A stretch of DNA of 10,093 nucleotides. Origin: UM-FILTER-37-12 sp964344965 (lineage in GTDB: Bacteria; Patescibacteriota; Patescibacteriia; Magasanikbacterales; UBA922). Below the pieces are notes generated by a model that was not told the DNA's origin, made no database searches, and saw only the letters and a program-made list of their open reading frames with translations. The position numbers and the translations under genes were made by a program. Within the stretch, counting starts at the first letter, position 1. Every line of letters begins with the position of its first letter. Where the stretch lies: NCBI GenBank assembly GCA_964344965.1, contig CAYFPJ010000028.1:1-10093 (forward strand), read 5' to 3'. Shown in pieces: positions 1 through 5,680 of the stretch.

Positions 1-10
1 CTTCGATGGG

Positions 11-442
11 ATGGTGACCACTGACTTCGTCAGTGGATTATGGGGGTATTTAAAACTCCTCCATAAAAAAGATGGTGGTCATCCAGCTGACCAGAAAAAG
101 AAGAATCTATCTCTGGCCTCTCGTTCAGCAGACAAGATGACTAAATGGATGGGTAGTTGGTCCTTTTTGATTAGTTTTGCCGCCCTCATCTTGGCATGGA
201 TTTGTCTCAATCTATACGGATGGTGGCAACACTGGGATCCATACCCATTCATACTTCTCAATCTTGCACTCTCTATGATCTCAGCTTTCCAAGCCCCCAT
301 CATCATGATGAGCCAAAACCGCCAAGCAGAGCGTGACAGGCTGGCCGCAAAATATGACTATGCTGTCAATCGTAAGACTGAAAGAGAAGTAATGAAAATC
401 CAAGAAGATCTGAAAGAGATCAAAAAAATGTTGAAAAAATGA
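11..442 (+). CDS. DUF1003 family membrane protein (5' end may lie outside the window)
   Basis: The product (143 residues from the first visible ATG) has the DUF1003 core: two hydrophobic segments at about residues 48-70 and 76-98, joined by a WDPYPFILLN stretch and followed by QAPIIMMSQNRQ and a charged helix that runs to the C-terminus. The final 35 residues are rich in K and E and look like a cytoplasmic coiled coil. The DUF1003 function is unknown; it is a small inner-membrane protein family. The start is uncertain. The reading frame stays open to the left edge, no ribosome binding site is visible, and residues 1-20 do not look family-like and are partly encoded by a hairpin (18-36), so the true start may lie upstream or further in. 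It ends with TGA, which shows that TGA is a stop codon here. Confidence 0.8.
   Translation: MVTTDFVSGLWGYLKLLHKKDGGHPADQKKKNLSLASRSADKMTKWMGSWSFLISFAALILAWICLNLYGWWQHWDPYPFILLNLALSMISAFQAPIIMMSQNRQAERDRLAAKYDYAVNRKTEREVMKIQEDLKEIKKMLKK
18..36. repeat. Short perfect hairpin inside the 5' part of the DUF1003 frame
   Basis: Arms CCACTGAC (18-25) and GTCAGTGG (29-36) pair perfectly around the loop TTC. A stem this regular at the start of a reading frame suggests a small palindromic repeat or a leader structure rather than ordinary coding sequence. Confidence 0.5.
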
Positions 443-452
443 CATGACACGA

Positions 453-494
453 AGTGCTGTCACCCTGAGCGTAGCGAAGGGTCTCTCAGGCACT
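453..494. repeat. REP-like small palindromic repeat
   Basis: Nested and competing stems lie directly downstream of the DUF1003 gene: AGTGC (453-457) with GCACT (490-494), CCTGAG (464-469) with CTCAGG (485-490), and ACCCT (462-466) with AGGGT (478-482). The GAGCGTAGCGAAGGGT core resembles short palindromic repeats found in intergenic DNA of many bacteria, including Patescibacteria. It may also act as a weak 3' end for the DUF1003 mRNA, but there is no T-run after the stem. The gap 443-551 holds this repeat and a small stem before ndh, with no gene. Confidence 0.55.
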
Positions 495-528
495 GTTTTT
501 TGTGCAAACGCACATTAATGGATTCTCC

Positions 529-546
529 GTTATTGTTAAGAATAAC
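529..546 (+). promoter_or_regulatory. Small stem-loop just before the ndh start codon
   Basis: GTTATT (529-534) pairs with AATAAC (541-546) around GTTAAG, five bases before the ATG at 552. There is no Shine-Dalgarno sequence. The stem may be a leader structure or an operator-like dyad; it may also be chance in AT-rich DNA. Confidence 0.3.
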
Positions 547-551
547 ATTCT

Positions 552-1793
552 ATGAAAAACACCCACCTCACAACCGACATCCTCATACTCGGAGCCGGCA
601 TTGGCGGTTACGAGACTTTTCGTACTCTTAGCAAACTCTTGAAAAAAAATAAAATAGATAAAAAAATAATGATTGTCGACAAAAACAACTACTTCACCTT
701 CGTCCCCATGATGCACGAAGTGGCTACCGGCTCAATCGAGCCCACTCATGCCGCTATCCCTCTCCGAGAATTGGTCTACAAAACACCCCACCAATTCATG
801 AAAGCTACCGTGACTGGAATGAATCTCGAACAAAAGACTGTCCAGACTGACATGGGAAACATCTCTTATGATCACTGCGTCATTGCCCTTGGTAGCAAGA
901 CCAATTATTTCAATACTCCAGGCGCTGAAGAATACTCCTATCATGTCCGCAGCCTTGAAGGTGCACTAAGACTCAAACACGACTTCATCGTCAAACTCGA
1001 CAATTGTAGTGATGATAGACTAGAAATCAACGTAGTAGGTGGAGGGTATACTGGCATTGAGGTCGCCGGACAATACTGTGACCTAGTGCACAAAGATATC
1101 AAAAAACTTTATCCAGAAAAAGAAATAATAGTTCGCGTCATCCAGTCGGGCGACAAAATCCTGCCTTACATGCCGAGTGAAGTCCAGGATAAAGTAGAAA
1201 AAAAACTCATCAAAGATCAAGTTCAAATTCTAAAAAATAACCGAGTAACAGAGGTGCAACCAAACCAAGTAATCCTCAAAGATGGAACTAAATTGCGCAG
1301 TGATCTTACCATCTGGACGGCTGGCTTCGCCAACCTGGGCACCAATCTGGTAAACGAGGAGATGTGCAATCGCGGTCGCATCATCGTCACCAACGAGCTC
1401 ACTATCCCTGAATACGAACACACCTATACCATTGGTGATATTTCTTGCATTACCAACGAAGAACAGCAAATCCTCAATCCTCAGCTAGCAGAAGCTGCCC
1501 ACAAACAAGGTGAATATGTCGCTCACCATCTCCTAGCAATACTGAAAAACAAAAAGTACAAAAAATTCTTCTTCAAAGCTAAGGGGGCACTGATGCCAGT
1601 AGGAGACTGGTATGGAGTGGCTGTGATCGGACCAATCACTCTGTTTGGAAAATTTGCCTGGTGGATTCGTCGTACAGTATATCTCCTCTTCATGCCTGGC
1701 TTCCAAAGAAAACTGAGAATTGTTTTTGACTGGACTCTTCACGGTTTTGGTTTCCGACACTTCATCAATGTGTCTGATGATGAAGAAAAGTAA
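552..1793 (+). CDS. ndh: Type II NADH:quinone oxidoreductase (NDH-2)
   Basis: A 413-residue FAD enzyme that would pass electrons from NADH to the quinone pool without pumping protons. It has the two-dinucleotide-fold layout of the family: FAD-binding GAGIGG at residues 14-19, the NYFTFVPMMHEVATG stretch near residue 50, an NAD-binding GGGYTG motif near residue 163, the TIWTAG motif near 255, and the FAD-contacting YTIGDIS at 292-298. The C-terminal 70 residues contain aromatic and hydrophobic stretches (GKFAWWIRR, YLLFMPGF) typical of the amphipathic membrane anchor. Length matches the family (about 400-430). The ATG at 552 is the only sensible start and has no Shine-Dalgarno site. The gene stands alone between two repeats. 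For a CPR-type cell it implies some electron transfer to quinone or simple NADH re-oxidation. Related disulfide reductases are unlikely because no CxxxxC redox pair is seen near the N-terminus. Confidence 0.9.
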   Translation: MKNTHLTTDILILGAGIGGYETFRTLSKLLKKNKIDKKIMIVDKNNYFTFVPMMHEVATGSIEPTHAAIPLRELVYKTPHQFMKATVTGMNLEQKTVQTDMGNISYDHCVIALGSKTNYFNTPGAEEYSYHVRSLEGALRLKHDFIVKLDNCSDDRLEINVVGGGYTGIEVAGQYCDLVHKDIKKLYPEKEIIVRVIQSGDKILPYMPSEVQDKVEKKLIKDQVQILKNNRVTEVQPNQVILKDGTKLRSDLTIWTAGFANLGTNLVNEEMCNRGRIIVTNELTIPEYEHTYTIGDISCITNEEQQILNPQLAEAAHKQGEYVAHHLLAILKNKKYKKFFFKAKGALMPVGDWYGVAVIGPITLFGKFAWWIRRTVYLLFMPGFQRKLRIVFDWTLHGFGFRHFINVSDDEEK

Positions 1794-1801
1794 GAATTAG
1801 C

Positions 1802-1909
1802 TCGTCATTGCGAGGAGTCTAAAAGAACGACGTGGCAATCTCATGGTTCTTACACAAAACTACGAGATTGCCACGTCGTGCTTGCTTCGCGCACTCCTCG
1901 CAATGACGA
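1802..1909. repeat. Nested inverted-repeat (MITE-like) element
   Basis: The outer arms TCGTCATTGCGAGGAG (1802-1817) and its perfect complement (1894-1909) enclose inner arms of 16 bp (1827-1842 with 1864-1879, core GACGTGGCAATCTC). The whole could fold into one long hairpin of about 108 bases. The same motif family is widespread as dispersed intergenic repeats in several bacterial groups. There is no coding capacity, so any mobility would need an enzyme supplied elsewhere. It starts 8 bases after the ndh stop codon and may end the ndh transcript. The 1794-2018 gap contains only this element and the doxX promoter. Confidence 0.85.
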
Positions 1910-1977
1910 AACAAGAATACTTAGCAGTTTAAAATAATTATAAACTATCATCCACAGTACGGAAAACAACAAAAAAG

Positions 1978-1986
1978 TGCTATACT
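1978..1986 (+). promoter_or_regulatory. Extended -10 promoter for the DoxX gene
   Basis: TGC followed by TATACT (1981-1986) is an extended -10 element. No convincing -35 box is seen at the right distance. Transcription would begin near 1993, giving an untranslated leader of about 25 bases before the ATG at 2019. The same TGCTATACTTA string occurs before two other genes in this window. Confidence 0.65.
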
Positions 1987-2018
1987 TATAAAATATTTAT
2001 TCTTAACCATATTTATAT

Positions 2019-2447
2019 ATGGCAAAATTTTCTCGACAAGAAAATATCGGCTTCATGGCTCTGCGCATCTCTGTGGGGCTGATATTTGTCGTCCTAGGAT
2101 GGGGTAAACTCAATGGGATCGATGGAGTGGCTGGTATGCTCGAAGGAATGGGCTTTCCAGCTGCCGGCTTCATGGCCTGGCTATTGGCCCTAGTGGAATT
2201 CCTAGGTGGGCTGGCGCTCATTCTTGGGGTCTACATTCGCATGTTCGCCAAGCTGCTTGCTATCGCCATGCTGGTAGCTCTCTTCACAGCTCATGTGCCA
2301 GGACCATTCAAAGAAGCAATCTCTGCTATCGCTCTACTTGGTAGCTCTATTGCTGTAGCCTATCTTGGTGGCGGTGATTGGCAGCTTCTGCAAGGTAAGG
2401 AATGTTTTAGTTGGTGTACCATGTGTAAGTGTAAGCCGAAGAAATAG
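2019..2447 (+). CDS. DoxX family membrane protein with cysteine-rich tail
   Basis: The 142-residue product has four hydrophobic segments (about residues 15-33, 45-72, 74-91 and 97-119) with the DoxX signatures LRISVGLIFVVLGWGKL and ALVEFLGGLALILGV. DoxX proteins are small quinone-linked or redox-linked membrane proteins; most members have no defined role. The unusual part is the C-terminus, where Cys129, Cys133, Cys136 and Cys138 form a Cx3Cx2CxC cluster followed by KPKK. Such a cluster could bind a metal or iron-sulfur centre, or form disulfides. The start ATG at 2019 follows a good extended -10 promoter but has no Shine-Dalgarno sequence. The gene ends before a strong bidirectional terminator. 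The nearby NDH-2 gene may point to a shared role at the quinone pool. Confidence 0.85.
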   Translation: MAKFSRQENIGFMALRISVGLIFVVLGWGKLNGIDGVAGMLEGMGFPAAGFMAWLLALVEFLGGLALILGVYIRMFAKLLAIAMLVALFTAHVPGPFKEAISAIALLGSSIAVAYLGGGDWQLLQGKECFSWCTMCKCKPKK

Positions 2448-2480
2448 GAACACGAATTTTGACACTAATTTGCACGAATA

Positions 2481-2516
2481 AAAAAATCACCTCGATAATA
2501 GTCGGGGTGATTTTTT
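2481..2516. terminator. Bidirectional intrinsic terminator between doxX and the HD gene
   Basis: Arms 2481-2495 (six A then TCACCTCGA) and 2502-2516 (TCGGGGTGA then six T) form a 15-bp stem with one G:T wobble and a 6-base loop. Flanking A- and T-tracts make it work on both strands, ending doxX on + and the HD-domain gene on -. Confidence 0.9.
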
Positions 2517-2547
2517 GTTATATGCTCTATGTTATATGTTACATGTG

Positions 2548-3165
2548 TTACTTCACCCATTCTACTCCTTCATTTTCAAACTTTTCTCTCAATTCAACTT
2601 TGATAGCATCAAGTAGGTCTTTCAATGGTGGAAAATGCCTAGTAGCTTCATCAAAATTTTTGACTGCCTGGTCAGCATAGTCAGAATGAAACTTTTTAGG
2701 AATATAAACATTTGTGCCACGTTCATCCAAATGCAAATAGCTTTCAATCTTATCAAGCGCCCCGACAAATTTTGCTTCCAAGGATTCTTTTTTTTCAAAT
2801 TCATCCCAAATTGTGTAGACATCTCCAGCAAATGGAATTCCTGCCAAAATTTCTTGCATTGCTTCCATCTCATTTTGATATTTATCAGCTTTTAGTTCTG
2901 GATTCTCTATTTGATCAACAGCATCTATGTCGCCGGTCTTTGATTCTGCCAAGTCATGCAGAAGAGCCATAGTCATGGCTTTTTGCAAATCTAGTTTTTC
3001 ATCCAATTCTGTCCCAATCACAAAAACCATCAATGCTAACCTCCAAGAATGTTCAGCCACAGAGTCTCCGTTGGCACTAAGAGAAGACTGATAGCGAGGG
3101 GTGGATTTTAGCTTGTTGGCTCGGTGTAGGAAAGTAAGAATTCCTTGAAGTTTTTTGTTTTTCAT
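2548..3165 (-). CDS. HD-domain 5'-deoxynucleotidase, YfbR/HDDC2-like
   Basis: The 205-residue protein has the full HD metal-binding set in the spacing of the YfbR/HDDC2 family: His39 (AEHSWR), His70-Asp71 (LLHDLAE), Glu74, Asp79 and Asp138 (GALDKIE). E. coli YfbR uses the equivalent residues (H33, H68-D69, E72, D77, D137) to remove phosphate from dNMPs, giving deoxynucleosides. I infer the same reaction here. The start at 3165 (MKNKK) is preferred over an ATG at 3201 because the upstream ATG lies inside the TGCTATACT promoter element (3200-3192). No Shine-Dalgarno site is seen. It is last in a leftward series with an unknown gene and a MazG-like gene, and ends before the shared terminator at 2481-2516. 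The product could feed thymidine to the thymidine kinase encoded nearby. Confidence 0.85.
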   Translation of the reverse strand: MKNKKLQGILTFLHRANKLKSTPRYQSSLSANGDSVAEHSWRLALMVFVIGTELDEKLDLQKAMTMALLHDLAESKTGDIDAVDQIENPELKADKYQNEMEAMQEILAGIPFAGDVYTIWDEFEKKESLEAKFVGALDKIESYLHLDERGTNVYIPKKFHSDYADQAVKNFDEATRHFPPLKDLLDAIKVELREKFENEGVEWVK

Positions 3166-3191
3166 AAAGAAATAGGTTATGTATTTTTTTA

Positions 3192-3200
3192 AGTATAGCA
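3192..3200 (-). promoter_or_regulatory. Extended -10 promoter for the HD gene
   Basis: On the minus strand TGC (3200-3198) precedes TATACT (3197-3192) and then TTA, the same 11-base string as before doxX and the TrmB-like gene. It would start transcription near 3185, about 20 bases before the ATG at 3165. It lies between the stop of the 98-residue gene and the HD start, so the HD gene can be transcribed on its own. Confidence 0.6.
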
Positions 3201-3214
3201 TACTATGGAGACGT

Positions 3215-3511
3215 CTAGGTTACCATTCCTCCCCAAATTTTGTAAGCCGATTCATAGGGTAAAAAGTAAGCAACTCCTTGCAAATTTGCGCTTTTCCCCG
3301 CTGAATCACCGGAAAGAGGAAATCCGTATGGATATTTTTTTCTAAAAATTGTCAATTCATCGGTTTTGTCTTGGATTACAAATCTTTTGCTTTCTACTTC
3401 TATTTGTTTTCCACCAAAAAAATCAACAAACTTTCCTTCGACTGGTAGGGCTCTGGTAAAAACTTTTTTACCAGACACAGTGACTCTTTTTTGGATTTTA
3501 ATTTTTTGCAT
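3215..3511 (-). CDS. Uncharacterised 98-residue protein
   Basis: I do not recognise this protein. It is basic at the N-terminus (KIKIQKRVTVSGKK), has no signal peptide or membrane segment, and alternates short hydrophobic runs with turns (FFGGKQIEVESKRFVIQ, FRKKYPYGFPLSGDSAGKS), which suggests a mostly beta fold. It has no cysteine and no obvious catalytic motif. The ATG at 3511 is the likely start, without a Shine-Dalgarno sequence; the stop is TAG at 3217-3215. It sits 27 bases after the MazG-like gene and 49 bases before the HD gene on the same strand, so co-transcription with MazG is likely. The neighbours suggest, but do not show, a role linked to nucleotides. Codon and base use match the AT-rich host. 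Confidence 0.65.
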   Translation of the reverse strand: MQKIKIQKRVTVSGKKVFTRALPVEGKFVDFFGGKQIEVESKRFVIQDKTDELTIFRKKYPYGFPLSGDSAGKSANLQGVAYFLPYESAYKIWGGMVT

Positions 3512-3538
3512 ATTTTATATTAGTTAGTAAATTTTACT

Positions 3539-3856
3539 TTAAGAGTTTTTTTCATTCATGTTTTCCCAGTCCCATATTCTTTTTTTGTTATGTTCTATTT
3601 TTTTGCGAATTACTTCTTCGATATCAATATTCAAAACTCCACAAAGGTGCAATGTCCTAATGATGATGTCACCTAGCTCTTCTTCAAAACCATCTTTGTT
3701 TTTTATATTTTTATGACGATAGGCTGCATATGCCTCAGAAACTTCCGAATGAATGAGAGCAATCTTTTCTGAAACACTAATATCTCCTGGAGTGGTGCCA
3801 AATCCTTTTTCCCGAGCCTGATCCATTATTATATTGATGAGTATTTTGATGTCCAT
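3539..3856 (-). CDS. MazG-like nucleotide pyrophosphohydrolase
   Basis: A single-domain, all-alpha MazG-like protein of 105 residues. The metal-binding ExxE (Glu38-Val-Ser-Glu41) and ExxD (Glu60-Leu-Gly-Asp63) motifs are intact, and a KIEHNKKRIWDW stretch near the C-terminus fits the usual end of the fold. Such enzymes split (d)NTPs to NMP and pyrophosphate and are thought to clear non-standard nucleotides; the substrate here is not known. The start at 3856 (MDIKIL) is preferred over 3901 because the 15 extra residues (GVLAAPTHHF...) come from GC-rich sequence that reads differently in another frame. There is no clear promoter or ribosome binding site directly upstream, where the GC-rich block begins. 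It leads the AT-rich leftward gene series. Confidence 0.82.
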   Translation of the reverse strand: MDIKILINIIMDQAREKGFGTTPGDISVSEKIALIHSEVSEAYAAYRHKNIKNKDGFEEELGDIIIRTLHLCGVLNIDIEEVIRKKIEHNKKRIWDWENMNEKNS

Positions 3857-3872
3857 GTATTTTTTATTAAAA

Positions 3873-3995
3873 TGATGAGTTGGAGCCGCCAGCACCCCCA
3901 CCTACGGTAAACCCTGTTGTATGCACAACGGGGCAAGCCTCCCTGACTTTGTTCCAAATATTTAGAAAAAAATCAGGTGGCCGCAGACGAGGGGT
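3873..3995 (-). other. Left junction of the GC-rich block, with a possible orphan C-terminal coding remnant
   Basis: Between the TK stop (4014) and the MazG start, the minus strand has an open frame without a start codon. It ends in ACPVVHTTGFTVGGGAGGSN, then SSF and a TAA at 3875-3873. The Gly/Ser-rich ending reads like a real protein tail rather than random translation, so it may be the surviving end of a gene broken when the GC-rich block arrived. It overlaps the hairpin at 3912-3933. It could also be chance in GC-rich DNA. Confidence 0.3.
3912..3933 (-). terminator. Possible weak terminator after the thymidine kinase gene
   Basis: CCCTGTTGT (3912-3920) pairs with ACAACGGGG (3925-3933) with one wobble and a 4-base loop. 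Read on the minus strand, the stem is followed by only three T residues, so it is a weak intrinsic terminator at best. It lies about 80 bases after the TK stop, at the change from GC-rich to AT-rich DNA. Confidence 0.4.
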
Positions 3996-4013
3996 CGACG
4001 GTTACCTTACTCG

Positions 4014-4595
4014 TTACGACGGATCCCAGCACCCATCGCAACGAGGTTCGTACTGGTCGGCGCCACCGACCAGCACCTGATCGCGACTCGCCACGAGTCG
4101 CTGGCTGTGGGACGCCGGAGCCCTGCAACTCGCGCAGGTCGCCGTCAATCGGCGAACCTGCGTTGCCCGTCCCGCCCGGATGATGGCAGGAAGCGGGCCG
4201 AAGTCCTGGCCGAGGAAGTCCTCGACCAGGCCGGCGATTAACACGAGGCGAGTGACGCTCGCCTCGAGCAGCACCTCGACCGTTTCCGGTGCGAAGAACT
4301 GCCCTTCGTCCACGAAAATCGCCTGGGGATCTTCGCGGACGAGAAGATCTCGAATCTCTGTCACCTCACCCGGGGGGATGAGGTGGCAGGGGGCCGTCTG
4401 CCCGCGGTGAGAACCGATGGCTCCACCTCGGACAGACACGTCGGTGGATGGCTTGAGAGCAAGAACCCTCAAACCCTTTTGCTCTGCTCGAGCCAAGCAC
4501 TCGAGCAGAGCGGTAGTCTTGCCCGCAAACATCGGGCCGACCACCAACACAAGACCGCACCTTGGGAGGAGGTCAATCTCCCACTCATTGGACAT
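4014..4595 (-). CDS. tdk: Thymidine kinase (type II, TK1-like)
   Basis: The 193-residue protein phosphorylates thymidine (or deoxyuridine) to the monophosphate with ATP. It has the P-loop GPMFAGKT (residues 20-27), the DEGQFF motif with the presumed catalytic base Glu97, the GLVEDFLGQDF segment near 122-132, and a complete zinc site of Cys154, Cys157, Cys186 and Cys189. The lasso ends in DQYEPRCDGCW, as in bacterial TKs. All key residues are present and the length is normal, so it should be active. The start at 4595 (MSNEWE) is chosen over 4625 because a strong AGGAGG site lies at 4605-4600, four bases upstream. Base composition is clearly GC-rich and arginine-rich, unlike the flanking genes. 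It follows the dUTPase gene on the same strand across a 181-base structured gap. Confidence 0.92.
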   Translation of the reverse strand: MSNEWEIDLLPRCGLVLVVGPMFAGKTTALLECLARAEQKGLRVLALKPSTDVSVRGGAIGSHRGQTAPCHLIPPGEVTEIRDLLVREDPQAIFVDEGQFFAPETVEVLLEASVTRLVLIAGLVEDFLGQDFGPLPAIIRAGRATQVRRLTATCASCRAPASHSQRLVASRDQVLVGGADQYEPRCDGCWDPS

Positions 4596-4598
4596 ACC

Positions 4599-4605
4599 AC
4601 CTCCT
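4599..4605 (-). promoter_or_regulatory. Strong ribosome binding site deciding the TK start
   Basis: AGGAGGT on the minus strand (4605-4599) sits directly before the ATG at 4595-4593. The AT-rich neighbours have nothing comparable, so this site both fixes the TK start and marks the block as different. Confidence 0.8.
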
Positions 4606-4658
4606 GGTGTCCTCCAACCCAACATTCCTTTTCAAAAAAGAAATGCTAAGTTGGAGGG

Positions 4659-4684
4659 GGAGGTGATCACGTACGATCACCTCC
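4659..4684. promoter_or_regulatory. Perfect hairpin whose arms equal the 16S rRNA 3' tail and its complement
   Basis: GGAGGTGATC (4659-4668) pairs with GATCACCTCC (4675-4684) around ACGTAC. GATCACCTCC is identical to the conserved 3' end of bacterial 16S rRNA (anti-Shine-Dalgarno tail), and the other arm is its full complement. It lies in the leader of the TK gene, about 64 bases before the start codon, and downstream of dUTPase. There is no T-run directly after it, so it is not a classical terminator. A short minus-strand frame starting with GTG at 4672-4670 (reading ITSPSNLAFLF after the start, then TGA) could follow the extended Shine-Dalgarno arm as a leader peptide. Confidence 0.55.
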
Positions 4685-4699
4685 AGTCAGTTGTGCCTT

Positions 4700-4715
4700 G
4701 GTCACCGTGGTGACC
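4700..4715. promoter_or_regulatory. Second dyad in the dUTPase-TK gap
   Basis: GGTCACC (4700-4706) and GGTGACC (4709-4715) form a 7-bp dyad with a 2-base centre. It lies 16 bases from the hairpin at 4659-4684. It could be a protein-binding operator or part of a folded RNA leader. The rest of the gap (4626-4776) has only one more short dyad, AACCG/CGGTT at 4763-4774, just after the dUTPase stop. Confidence 0.4.
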
Positions 4716-4776
4716 TCGGCAACAGTGTCGCACTCCGCCCTCCTCGGAGTACTGTATTCTAGAACCGACCGGTTAC

Positions 4777-5358
4777 CTAGCGCAGTCCAGACCCCAGGTA
4801 GCTCGAGGCCCCTCGGCTCCCACTCCCGTCGAGCTCAGCGAAGTTCCCCGCGACCTGCACCGAGAGACGCGGGGAGATCACGCCGATGAGCTGAGCGATA
4901 CGATCGCCCGGCTTGAACGTGATAGTCCGGTCGCTATGGTTGACGAGCGAGCACTTCCAGCCGTGCCTGGCGTACTCCTCAGACTTCCAGCTGCGGAACT
5001 CCTGGTCGTAGGTGTCTGCCGCTCGGTCCAGACCCATCAGAGCCGTCCCCGTGCGGGTCGTGACCTTGTAGGCGAGATTGAAGTGCTTCGGGGAGTAGAG
5101 TTCGGCGTTGAACCCCGTGTAGAACGGGGTGACTTCGCCGGGGGGGAAGCTCACCTCGTAGACGGTCCGGAGGTCGAGACCGGCGTCAGTCTTGTTCTTC
5201 CGGCCGAACCACTGCTCGGGTGAGAGACCCAACTCCTTGCAGAGTCGATGTGCCTCGTCGGTGAGAACGATCTTGATTCTGGCCTCGGGCGGTACGATCA
5301 CCACCCCCACCTTCTCGAGCTCAGCGAGCAACTCTTCCATGTTTTCGAACTGCAGCAT
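4777..5358 (-). CDS. dut: Trimeric-type dUTPase (dUTP diphosphatase)
   Basis: The protein (193 residues) would hydrolyse dUTP to dUMP and pyrophosphate, keeping uracil out of DNA. The family motifs appear in order: motif I TDAGLDL (residues 57-63), motif II TRTGTALMG (101-109), a variant motif III around ADTYDQEF (114-121), motif IV PGDRIAQL (150-157) and a C-terminal motif V SRGASSYLGSG (181-191). Motif V has Tyr where most dUTPases have Phe. About 55 residues precede motif I and an insertion follows motif III, so it is longer than the usual 150 residues. The motif V arm points to dUTPase rather than dCTP deaminase. The start at 5358 has a GAGAGGA site at 5371-5365, six bases upstream. It is GC-rich and lies 22 bases after the coiled-coil gene, so the two are probably co-transcribed. 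Confidence 0.85.
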   Translation of the reverse strand: MLQFENMEELLAELEKVGVVIVPPEARIKIVLTDEAHRLCKELGLSPEQWFGRKNKTDAGLDLRTVYEVSFPPGEVTPFYTGFNAELYSPKHFNLAYKVTTRTGTALMGLDRAADTYDQEFRSWKSEEYARHGWKCSLVNHSDRTITFKPGDRIAQLIGVISPRLSVQVAGNFAELDGSGSRGASSYLGSGLR

Positions 5359-5380
5359 GATTAGTCCTCTCTTGATGTGG

Positions 5381-5653
5381 TTAGTTCAAGATCCAGGCAA
5401 TTGCAAGGATCACAAGGGGTATGCTCACCCCAACGAAGAACGCAACCCACAATTCCCTCTGGTTGCGCCGTCTCTCCTCCTCCCACCTCCTCTGTGACTC
5501 CTTTCTCTCCTCCTCCCACCTCCTCTGTGACTCCTTTCTCTCCTCCTCCAGCTTCCGCGAAGAACGCCTTTCCCTCGCAGGAGACGTCGCTCTTTCAAGA
5601 GCTGCTGTCCAGAAGGTACGACGGATGAAGTTCTCGTTGTCTTCAGCCCTCAT
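5381..5653 (-). CDS. Small coiled-coil protein with C-terminal membrane anchor
   Basis: I do not recognise a family. From the ATG at 5653 the product has 90 residues: a charged N-terminus (RAEDNENFIRR), an Arg/Glu-rich helix with two perfect copies of the 11-residue unit KESQRRWEEER plus a partial third, and a single hydrophobic segment (LWVAFFVGVSIPLVILAIAW) ending three residues from the C-terminus. This is a tail-anchored layout with a long helix in the cytoplasm. The start at 5653 is favoured because AAAGGA (5669-5664) lies ten bases upstream; the ATG at 5683 (MSLVTK) and GTG at 5701 are alternatives, and both sit inside the inverted repeat at 5681-5745. It is first in the leftward GC-rich gene set, 22 bases before dut. 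It could tether or bind the nucleotide enzymes at the membrane; that is a guess. Confidence 0.6.
   Translation of the reverse strand: MRAEDNENFIRRTFWTAALERATSPARERRSSRKLEEERKESQRRWEEERKESQRRWEEERRRNQRELWVAFFVGVSIPLVILAIAWILN
5471..5549 (-). repeat. Tandem 33-bp repeat, about 2.4 copies, inside the coiled-coil gene
   Basis: Units 5471-5503 and 5504-5536 are identical, and a third begins at 5537 and diverges after about 13 bases. The period equals 11 codons, so gain or loss of a unit keeps the frame and changes the helix length by 11 residues. Confidence 0.9.
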
Positions 5654-5680
5654 TAACTTATCGTCCTTTGTGACAAGTGA

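Noticed and set aside
3166..3201. N-terminal extension of the HD protein from the ATG at 3201
   Set aside because: The ATG is part of the TGCTATACT promoter string and the extra residues are not family-like.
3857..3901. N-terminal extension of the MazG-like protein from 3901
   Set aside because: The extra 15 residues come from GC-rich junction sequence; the family fold starts at MDIKIL.
3880..5223. Several rightward open frames across the GC-rich block
   Set aside because: They overlap TK and dUTPase, are full of Arg/Ser/Pro and have no family motifs; they are shadows of the minus-strand genes.
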